Origin: Copromyces sp. CBS 386.78
Lineage: Eukaryota > Ascomycota > Sordariomycetes > Sordariales > Sordariaceae
NCBI GenBank assembly: GCA_030685235.1
Contig: MU839169.1
Coordinates: 1-64,000 of the forward strand
Direction of reading: 5' to 3'
Length of the DNA: 64,000 nt
This document shows, piece by piece, positions 55,870 to 64,000 of the stretch (its first letter is position 1; each line of letters begins with the position of its first letter). The position numbers and the translations under genes are program-made. The notes beneath the pieces are model-generated. The model did no database searches. It worked only from the letters and a program-made list of their open reading frames with translations, and was not told where the DNA came from.

Positions 55870-56500
55870 GAAGAAATCGGACGCTCCGTAATATAAAGTC
55901 GGGGATAAAGTCTTATTGAGTATAGAGAATTTTAAAACCGGAAAACCGTACGCTAAATTAATTCTGCTCTAAGAAGGGCTATTCGAAGTCCTAAAAATTA
56001 GTAGTTATATAGTTACTCTTCGACTCTTAATTAATATAAAGTATAGTCCTATATTTTATATTAATAAAGTAAAATTTTAGGAAGGATATATTAAAGGGGA
56101 TATAAGGGCAAATTAGGGAAAGATTATAAAGTAGATAAATAATAGGAAAGACTTTATCGAATAGGATTTTAATAGTATAGGCGGTTATAAATAGAATTTA
56201 GAAAATAAATAATAAGAATATTACGTCTTATAAGTACTATTATACGTATTAAATTAGTAGAAATAGGCTAACGTTATAATATGCCCGGAAGTAGTATAGA
56301 AGTTCTACGAAAATTATTTAAATAAATCGGTACTATTAGACTAAATTACTATAAAAAAGCAGTACAAAATAATAACGGACCGGTAGTTAGAAGCGGACTA
56401 GCCGCTACTAGCGGAGGTAAGAGCGGATTAGCCGGTATTAGCGGGAAATACGGGGTACGGAGGATTAAGGAAGTCGCTGTATAGAGTGGTAGCGGCTATA
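55870..56500 (+). pseudogene. Gypsy I GPF/Y module and chromodomain-like end
   Basis: KVGDKVLLSIENFKTGKP, EGLFEVLKISSYIVTLRLLI, NIKYSPIFYINKVKF lead into EYYVL.VLLYVLN, then CPEVV.KFYENYLNKS, the usual end of a chromodomain helix. The tail holds alternating ADQPLLAEVRADQPVLAG-like acidic repeats (about 56390-56450) and ends at the polypurine tract near 56585-56594. Confidence 0.75.
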
Positions 56501-56594
56501 GAAGTTTTTATAGGGTAAATTAAACGATTAATAGGTATTTCAATTATTTTATATATTATTAGTTAGTTATACGGCTTCTTTTAATTTAGGGTAG

Positions 56595-56902
56595 TATTAT
56601 AGGGTTAGCTTTATAATAGTTTAGAGTATACGGTTAGTAGCTATTGGAGTTAGGGATTAGGCTATAGCTCCGAGTATAATATAAGGCTATTACGGCCTTT
56701 ATAGAAGGCTACGATAGCTTTATTATTGCTATTGCTATATAGGTCGTACTAGCTCTACAGCACTTATAAGATTACTATAGAGCTAATCTCCCAGATTGGC
56801 CTCCATAAAGACCAGTCTAGGATCGTACCCTTAAACCTTTCCTCTTACTCCTTCGTACAATTACGTATATTCTTACCTACCTTGTGCCTTTACACCGTAA
56901 TA
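56595..56902 (+). repeat. 3' LTR of gypsy I
   Basis: 308 bp. Here the first part is AT-shifted (TATAGGG, GTTTAGAGTATACGGTTAGT) and the latter part is well preserved (CAGCACTTATAAG, CCAGATTGGCCTCCATAAAG). All differences from the 5' LTR that I could align are transitions. Confidence 0.95.
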
Positions 56903-56907
56903 ATTTA

Positions 56908-59900
56908 TTACGAAGCGAAGTTTTAAATTATTTAGAAATAGTTAGCTAATTCGTTGGCTTTATAGTACTCTTTTAATTGAGCGGGTAATAAATTTAGGTG
57001 TAGTAGGGTACGTAGTTCGGTGCCTATTCGAGGGTAGAAATTATAGTTAGCGAAGAAGGGAGAAATATTAATCGATAAAGAGGTTGCGTTATTACTTGTA
57101 AATTTAGTGAGGGGTAGTTATTTAGCCTAATTAGTTTATATTTAATTAATATAAAGACGGAGGAATTATTTTATTTTTACGTTAATATATTTAGTTTAAG
57201 CATTAGTTTAGGGGTGGAAAATAGAGGTTAGTTTGCGAATAACAGTAAATTACTTATATAGAATATTCTAAAAATGTGAAACGAATTATGTATTGCGATT
57301 AAAAAGGATTATATTTAGTAAATTGTAAAGGTAGTATACCCGGTCGATAAAGCGATTAATTAGTTCTTTAGCCTTTAAAATTACCGTTAAAATATAGTAA
57401 TATATTTTAATTAATTAATTAATAATAACGGCAATATATTTAAAAGTTTGGCCGAAGTGAACGTTTAGAAGTAGTAGAGTAATATAATTAATAGAAATAT
57501 TTTTTTAAAGTGCGAACGAAATTTTAGAAAGTTTAAATAGGCTAGCGGATTTTTATTTTAAAGATTTTGTTTTAATATAAGGGAAATAGCTTTTATAAAA
57601 AAATTTAATATTATAAACTATCCTTTCCTAGTAGAAATTGCGTTAAAGAAGGTTGTAAATTGTATTGTAGTTAGGGTATTTTACGTTAGGGGAGTTATAT
57701 TAATAATTAATTAAAACGAATTAAAGCTTTTTATTATATAGGTTAATAATAATTTTATTACGCTATTTAGTAATTCCGTTATTAATTACCTAGTATTTTA
57801 CGAATATTTTATAGAATACTTTTTTAATATTGGGGGTTTATTATTTGTATACGGGGTCCGATAGATAGGAAATAACTTTTTAGAGGAAAATTGAGGTTTT
57901 ATAGTTATTTAGGATAATATTATTAATAGATTTATTATTGTAGTCGTTTATTAAGTGGAAGGTAAAGTTTAAAGGGTCGAAATAACTATTTTTAAATGAA
58001 GCGGAATTTAGGAGTATTTATTAGCGGGCTATTAAACGATTATTATTAGTATTAGCGGGGCAGTTATTAAGTTTACAATTTAAAATGTTAGGGCGAAGGT
58101 TTTACGATTTTAAGGTATATTTAATTAAAAAGTTGAATTATAATAGGAATTAGGACTATTTTATATAACGTTAGGTAAGCTATTTATTAATTATAAAAAT
58201 TTAAAGGTTTTTATAGTCGGTTAAAATATTGAAGGGTTATTAAATACTTTCGAACTTTAGCTTCTATTCTTTAAGGGCTTTAATAATAGCGAACAATTCT
58301 TTATTATATATATTATAATTATATTTTTAAGACGAATATTTTAATGAGAAATAAGTAATAGGGTAGAAAACATTATTATTCCTGTATTGGAATAGGGTAT
58401 TTCTTACAATTTAATTAGAGGCGTTTATTTTAATTATTGTTTTTTTGGATTAATTGTAAATTTTTAATACGGGTCTATTAGTAAAAGCCTTTTTTAAAGT
58501 TTCGAAAGCGGAATTATATACGGCGGACTACGATTATACGGTATCCTTCTTTATAAGTTCGTATAATAGTCCTACTATTATCGAGGAATCTTTAATAAAA
58601 TAGCGGTAGAAGTTTGCGAAATTTAAGAAAGATTATAAGGATTTCTTAAATTAGGGGATTATTTAATTAGTAATAATTTTTACTTTTTTTAGATTTATTT
58701 CGATATTTCCTAGTATAATAATAAAGCTTAAATATTTTATTTATATTATATAAAATTCGTATTTATTAATATTAATATTAAGGTTTATTTTAGTTAGGCG
58801 GTTAAAAACGTTATTAACGTATTATTTATAATTTTTAACGTTATTAGAATAAATTAGGACGTTATTAAAATAAGTAATTATATAAATATTAAAAATATTA
58901 TAAAGGATATTATTAATATAGTTTTAGAAAGTTCCGGGGGCGCTTTATAAGTTAAATAGAATTATTAATAATTTAAATAGGTTAAATTATATTATAAAAG
59001 CTGTAAACTATTTATACCCCTCTTTAATACGGATATGGTTAAAAGTAGCGATAATATTGAATTTAATGAAAATTTTAGTACAATAGATTGCATTAAGGGT
59101 TTCTTTAATTAGTGGTAGCGGATATTATAATTTGAGTATAATATTATTAATATTGCGGTAATTTATATAGATGCGAATTCCGTTATTTAGTTTCTTTATT
59201 AGAAGGATTAGAGCGGATATTTCCAATTATAATAGTTGGATAAACTTTTTTTATAGTATATTATTAATTTATTTTTTAACGACGCTAAGTTCGTCGGGGT
59301 TAAAAGGGCGTTTACGAGTGGTTAGGGGTATAGTTCCCGGGTAGAATTCGATTTTAAAATCGTAGGAACGGTAAGGGGGGAAAGTTTTAACTCCTTTTTA
59401 ATAGAAAGTATGCGTATAATACTAATATTATTAAAGTAATTTAACCTAGATTTAAACATCCGTTTTAGGGGGTTTATCGGCTTTCTCGTAAAACTTCGTA
59501 ATATTTTTTAAAGTGACCTTATATAAGGTAATACTGTTGGCGGCGAAGTATTAATTAATAGCCTCTTCGTACCGGGGAAAATCGTTATTTGTACTAGTAA
59601 TTTTAATAAAGTTAAAGACTTTAACGGCTCTTAAAGTGGCTATATTACCCTTTCTTACTAAATTATTAATTTAGTAGTAGAAATTATTGCCGAAAAATTT
59701 CTTATACTTTTATTTTCTATTTATTAGGATTTCTTTAATTATTTTTAGGGTAAATTTATCGTTGAAAGTAGACGGGTTTAAAATATTATATTCTTTTACT
59801 AATTTATTTTCTTTTAGTATACGTTTAATATCTTCGTTTATATTAGCCCTTATAGGACGAATAATTTAGAGGTTATACTTTTTTACCAGCTAATTAAAGG

Positions 59901-60440
59901 CGGTGGCAAATAGTTCCTTAATATTATTAGGGTTAATAGGGCCTACCGGAATATAGAGGCGACGGATTTAGATTCGGTAATTTATAGCTACAATACAGAA
60001 TTTTCTAGCTACCCAGTAAAGTACTAGGATTATCCGTAGTAGAAAAGGGGGGATTACACCATAGGGGATTGTATTGAATATAATAGTTTAGCCGGGGCTT
60101 ATTAATATTTTACTAATTATAAAGGTTTTTAGGCGGTAAGCGATCCGGTTTCGAAAACGGTTAAACTATTAGCGGACTACGTATTTTATAATTACGGAAA
60201 TAGAAATGCGGCGTAGGATATTTGCTTATAATTCGTTAAAATCGGGCTCGCCTTCGTTTAAAACTTCTTCGTAAGTAGCTTTTTTAAATATTGAACGTAT
60301 TATATTAAATTAGGTAGTTGGGCTAATTATAGGGGCTTCCCGTTTAGTATTAGGGACCCCTTTTAGGAGGTAATTGCGTTTTTTATAAATTACAGTAAAT
60401 TAGAGCGTATTATAAAGCTATAAAATGCTTAGTAAATAAT
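56908..60440 (-). pseudogene. Gypsy A RT-RNase H-integrase remnant
   Basis: The minus strand carries the RT active site YFNNVLIYS (58843-58878; Asp-Asp now Asn-Asn), preceded by a PPELSK-like segment (PGxF block). RNase H and integrase pieces continue down to the gypsy I insertion at 56907. Stops are dense. The part adjacent to gypsy I joins 49725 when gypsy I and one ATTTA are removed. Confidence 0.78.
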
Positions 60441-60447
60441 AAATTAA

Positions 60448-60690
60448 TTATAAGTAGCCTAGAATAATAGGGTTATTTTCAGCTAGGTTGTAGATGAGTA
60501 GGTCGATAATTTCGTAATAATAATTTATCCCTATTATAAATCTTATAAAATAGGTAATATTACCTTTGGCGGGACTTCCGTCGGCGAAGTATAAGATTTT
60601 AAATATTATAAACTTATAGAAGGGAAGACGATAGTAATAAATAAAATATTTATTTATAAAGCCTAGGGCAATATAACCACTATCGACCAA
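60448..60690 (-). pseudogene. Gypsy A protease domain, open fragment
   Basis: An 80-codon stop-free piece begins MVDSGYIALGFINKYFIYYY, followed by YFADGSPAKGNITYFI and NLAENNPIILGYL. The VDSG active-site loop is intact, and NPIILG is the conserved end of retroelement aspartic proteases. The apparent ATG is probably a mutated GTG/ACG codon within a longer polyprotein, since neither gag nor RT is open around it. Confidence 0.85.
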
Positions 60691-60699
60691 ACTTGAATA

Positions 60700-62790
60700 A
60701 TATATTTTATACGATCCGTCGGATAATTGGATAAAGAGGTTTAATAAATTAGAATATTTGTAATAACTATTTATAGAAGATTTATAAATTTTAATTATAT
60801 TTAATTATATAGTAATATTACCCTCTTTTCTTTATCCTATAGATAGTTATTTCTAATTGCAATTTAGTTTAGAGGCTATATATTTCCCTATTAGTTAATG
60901 TAATTAATTTCGTTACTTTAGATAGGGCCGACGAAGCCGGCGACGTATACGGGGACTAAGGTTTATTAATATTACGGCGCCGCGGCGTTATTATTATTAT
61001 TAGCCGCTTAAGCGTTTATAGCATTAATTTAATACTATTGGCCGTAGCCCTATTAGCTATAGCCCTGCTAACCGTAGCCGTATTAGCCCTATTGAAGAGC
61101 GGAGTTATTATTACCGCCTTTACTACTACTTTTACTACCGCCCCTACCGCTACGACCGCTACAATTATTACGGGTAGAAGCGGGGGGATCTTTATTAAAA
61201 TTAATACAGTTATAATAAACGGTTAAAAAATAATTTTTACAATTATAATAAGTATACGCGCTAATTTTTATATAATATTCGAAGATTTTTTAAAAGATTA
61301 TACTACGTATAATAATATTAATAGCGGATATAGAATTAAAGTTTATTACGTTACCGCTTTAATTAATAGGCTATTCCGTAAACGAAGTAGTATTATAATT
61401 ATTCGAAGAAGACAGTTTATAAAATAGGTTAACGAATTTTTCGTAGTAAATATTATTTTTATAATTTTAAATTAGTAAGCGGGTTATTTAGAGCTATTTA
61501 CTATAATCGTTATCGGTAGGAAACGGGTATTAGTAAACGATAGTATTACGGATAGCCTTAGTGATTTTATTACAAAGGAAGTATATTTTTATAGTATTAT
61601 TTATATTATACTAATTAATAAGGATAGTAAAGCAGTCTTTAAAAACAGTTTAATATATATTTTTAATTATTTTTAAGTCGTTTAATTCGCAATAAATCAT
61701 AACGGTAAAGTCGGAATTATCGTATTTAATATTAAATTCTTTGAAAAAGTCTATAGCAGTCTTTTATTTCTATTTAATATTATTAATTAAATATTCGAAA
61801 ATATCAATTAATATCGATTCAATAGCTAGTATTTAACAATATACGAAAAATATTTAAATTTAGAAGCGAAGTAAATCGGTTTATTAATTTAATATAGTTT
61901 GATTTTTATACGTTAAGAGCGGTATTTTTCTACTTTCTTTAATAGAGTAGCGCTTTTACTATTAAACAAAATAATATATATATATAATTATACCGACTTA
62001 TAGCCGCTATTATTAATATTTGTAATTATTATAATAAGTATTTTAGTTTTTTAAACTTATTTTAATTAAGCGCGGATTTTATTAATAGCTTCGGCGTACT
62101 TATTTCTCTATTTCTAAAAAGATTTGAAGGTATTAGTTTTAAAATCGTTAAAGGATTATTTAAATTGGTTAATCCTTTATTAGAATTCGGTATTTCGAAT
62201 ATTTAAACAATCGATTTCTTAGTAGGATTCAATAAAGTCCTCCTCGGCTCTCTAAGCGTACGAGCGGGCTTCAATTACATCGTTATAAACGAAATAATTG
62301 TAGGCGAGGACGATATTACGGAATATTAGGACCGATGCGAGTATAAAAATGTAATCTACAATATAATATAATAGAACGCAAATATTAGGATCGTTATTAA
62401 AGTTTGTGAATACTTTAGTTAGGGTATTATAAATTATTTAATTTTTAGGGTCGGTAATTTAAAGAGCGCTAATAGTAGTTACTACGATAAAATTGTCGGT
62501 AATAACCTGTAGTTGGTCCGTTATTAATTATTGAATTAATGCGGATGCGGTAGTATTTTTGAACGTACTATTTTAATTAATAGGTAAGGAGAAAGAAATG
62601 AGGTTAATATTTATATTATATTACTTAGTTCGAATTGTATTATTTACGACCGAATCTTTACTTGCCCCGTTCGTAAGGGGTCGAATTTTTAATTGCGGAG
62701 CGATTGGTCGCGGATACGATTTGAGTTCTTTTTCTATACTAAACGTAATTTGAATCTATTTCCCTTAAGCGCGCGTAGCGCGATAGAAGG
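60700..62790 (-). pseudogene. Gypsy A gag remnant
   Basis: It occupies the gag position between protease and 5' LTR. A Ser/Arg/Gly-rich stretch (DPPASTRNNCSGRSGRGG, about 61140-61210) is preceded by YYNC...YYNCINF. This is probably a decayed zinc knuckle region. The rest is too AT-shifted for domain calls. Short plus-strand frames here (for example 61038-61226, Ala/Thr-rich) are reverse-strand images of this. Confidence 0.6.
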
Positions 62791-62800
62791 TACAATAAAT

Positions 62801-63022
62801 TATTACGGGGTAAGGTATTGTTAGGGGTAGGGTAGGATATACGTTGTTGTGCGAAGGAGAGGAAAGGAAGGATGTGTACGGAGGATTGGCTATATGGGCG
62901 AGAGCCCTGGAAGCTAGGCCGTGCGCGCATATGACCCTGCACGTGACCGTGCTATGACGATGGTCATAGCACATCTAAGAGGCAGTGTAGGGTGGGTATA
63001 TCACAGGCCTAATCCTGTAATA
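62801..63022 (-). repeat. 5' LTR of gypsy A
   Basis: 222 bp. It retains CATATGACCCTGCACGTGAC and CATAGCACATCTAAGAGGCA, where the 3' LTR has CATAACCCTGCACATAAC. Minus-strand sequence just inside (62800 downwards) is ATTTATTGTACCTTC, similar to the same site in gypsy I. Confidence 0.93.
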
Positions 63023-63027
63023 AACGG

Positions 63028-63555
63028 GCTTTTATAAAAAGGGGTGAATTTCGCGTACGGGCGGCCGGTATTAAAATTTTTTATATTAAGTAGGACTTTA
63101 TTTCCTATTCTATATTTCGGGGTATCCGTCCTTCGAATATTAGTATTAGCTTCGTATTATTATTAAATTTACTTTACCTAATCCGTAATGTATTTTAATA
63201 CCTTCTTAAAATAGTCGGCTATTTTATTAGTTTTAAAATGTTTTATTTACTATTGAATTGATAAATTTAGCGGGTATAATTTTATTAGTTTAATGCCTAT
63301 ATAACGGTAGAAATTATAATTAGTAAAGAAGGGAAATATTCCTATTATTTTACAAATTAGGTTATTATTAGTAAATTCTATAATTGGGAATTAATTTACT
63401 TAATCGTTTTACATTTAATTAATATAGAGACGAAAATATTTTTTTATTTTTATATTCATATATTTTATTTAGCCGTTAGTAGTTAGGTAGAATGCGGAGG
63501 AGGGTTTGAAAACTATTTCTAAATAGGAGGATAAAGTTTTTTAGAATTGTAAAAC
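63028..63555 (-). pseudogene. Gypsy B integrase, upstream piece
   Basis: Continues gypsy B on the right side of gypsy A. The minus-strand reads KFTPFYKSPF at the junction. Upstream of it are integrase fragments similar to the equivalent part of gypsy A (57000-57250; ACGGTAGAAATTATAATTAG and TTAATATAGAGACG in both). It is cut at 63556 by another LTR. Confidence 0.75.
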
Positions 63556-64000
63556 TGTGAGAGGGAGAAACGGACTCGTCACGGCTATAGGCCAAGACGG
63601 TCCTACTACGGACTCATTACGGCCATAGGGCAAGACAATCCTACTATATCTACCAAGCTCAAGTCAGTCTTACCTTACAATAAGACCAAACTAGTAAAGG
63701 TATAATATATAAAGACGGACTCAAAGAGCCCGTAAAGTAGCATAATTTTTACCAAAAATCATCATCAATATAATCCATATTCAAAATTATTATTATTTTC
63801 AAAATACTAGGGATTTCTCTATATTACAAATAGTGCCCAATTAACAATTTTGAACCTATTTATTTACCTTCGTATTATTAAGCCCGTAGAATAATTAACC
63901 CGTTTTAATTATATAGGATAGCCCGGACCCGCGCTAGGCCTATAATTAATTATTTTAAATATATCTTTTTATTTGAAAACCTTTTTATATTATATTAAAT
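63556..64000 (+). mobile_element. 5' LTR and start of an LTR retrotransposon leaving the window
   Basis: TGTGAGAGGGAG (63556) to ATTACA (63828) makes a plausible 273-bp LTR with TG...CA-type ends. It has two copies of a GGACTC(G/A)T(C/T)ACGGC motif, and a TATA box GGTATAATATATAAAG (about 63696). The sequence AATAGTGCCCAATTAAC directly after it could be a primer-binding site. It is less mutated than the neighbouring gypsy B. The partner LTR and body lie beyond 64000, so class (copia or gypsy) is open. Confidence 0.55.

Larger units (their letters stand above)
49731..56902 (+). mobile_element. Complete plus-strand chromovirus, gypsy I
   Basis: Two 308-bp LTRs (49731-50038, 56595-56902) are flanked by ATTTA (49726-49730, 56903-56907). 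Total 7,172 bp with no further insertions, the simplest complete element here. Plus-strand order is gag with zinc knuckle, protease, RT, RNase H, integrase, GPF/Y module, chromodomain-like end, 3' LTR. Canonical TG...CA termini are now TA...TA in both LTRs. It inserted into gypsy A's integrase and is the innermost layer of the right-hand nest. Confidence 0.95.
48574..63022 (-). mobile_element. Complete minus-strand chromovirus, gypsy A
   Basis: 222-bp LTRs at 48574-48795 and 62801-63022 with duplication AACGG (48569-48573, 63023-63027). A strong polypurine tract (AAGGGGGGATAG on the minus strand) adjoins 48796. Minus-strand order from the right is gag, protease (VDSG at 60690), RT, RNase H, integrase [gypsy I inserted 49731-56902], integrase end, chromodomain, acidic/proline tail. 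Without the insert it is ~7.27 kb. The LTRs are clearly less mutated than the body. It inserted in gypsy B's integrase. Confidence 0.93.

Overview
The window is a 64-kb block of dead, nested transposable elements with no intact host gene that I can support. It most likely comes from a filamentous ascomycete (Pezizomycotina). The bulk is AT-rich, rich in TpA and poor in CpA. Nearly every recognisable transposon frame is broken at former CAA/CAG/TGG codons (now TAA/TAG), His/Thr codons have become Tyr/Ile, and long-terminal-repeat pairs differ by C/T and G/A transitions. That is the signature of repeat-induced point mutation (RIP). LTR chromoviruses, Tad1-like LINEs and a CCCTAA-type motif also fit a filamentous fungus. 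The species cannot be named from the sequence.

Left part (1-28 kb). An element I call X is cut by the window start (1-591) and abuts the 3' half of a plus-strand Ty3/gypsy element (592-2549, with LTR). Unassigned DNA, a small inverted-repeat element and a degraded acidic, Asn-rich reading frame ('H', 3290-4392) follow. H is interrupted by Y2, a ~1-kb element with 11-bp terminal inverted repeats. Y2 carries a LINE fragment and a complete minus-strand chromovirus, gypsy D (5404-27142; 247-bp LTRs; 5-bp target duplication GTCGC). Gypsy D contains LINE-1 (minus, 7291-14070), LINE-2 (plus, 15115-20885) and a second Y copy (23530-24520). LINE-1 and LINE-2 each have 16-bp target duplications.

Middle part (27.5-44.6 kb). 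H-like sequence resumes and is interrupted by a copia element (copia-1, 28326-35794; 196-bp LTRs; duplication CGACC). A LINE 3' fragment, a second LINE-like 3' end, a short inverted repeat and a tRNA-like pol III unit follow. Then comes copia-2 (37740-44569; 197-bp LTRs; duplication CCTTC). Each copia copy carries an independent X insertion near or within its integrase region.

Right part (44.6-64 kb). Minus-strand gypsy C is interrupted by gypsy B. Gypsy B carries two adjacent, opposite hAT-like elements (E1, E2; 8-bp duplications) and gypsy A (48574-63022; 222-bp LTRs; duplication AACGG). Gypsy A carries plus-strand gypsy I (49731-56902; 308-bp LTRs; duplication ATTTA). A further LTR begins at 63556 and its element runs out of the window.

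The most unusual signals are X and Y. They are structurally unrelated overall but share a ~150-bp module containing telomere-like CCCTAACCCTAA next to an (AAAAAT)n tract. Y also has a long hairpin whose two copies have diverged while keeping base pairing. I identified no working protein, CRISPR array, rRNA or bacterial feature.
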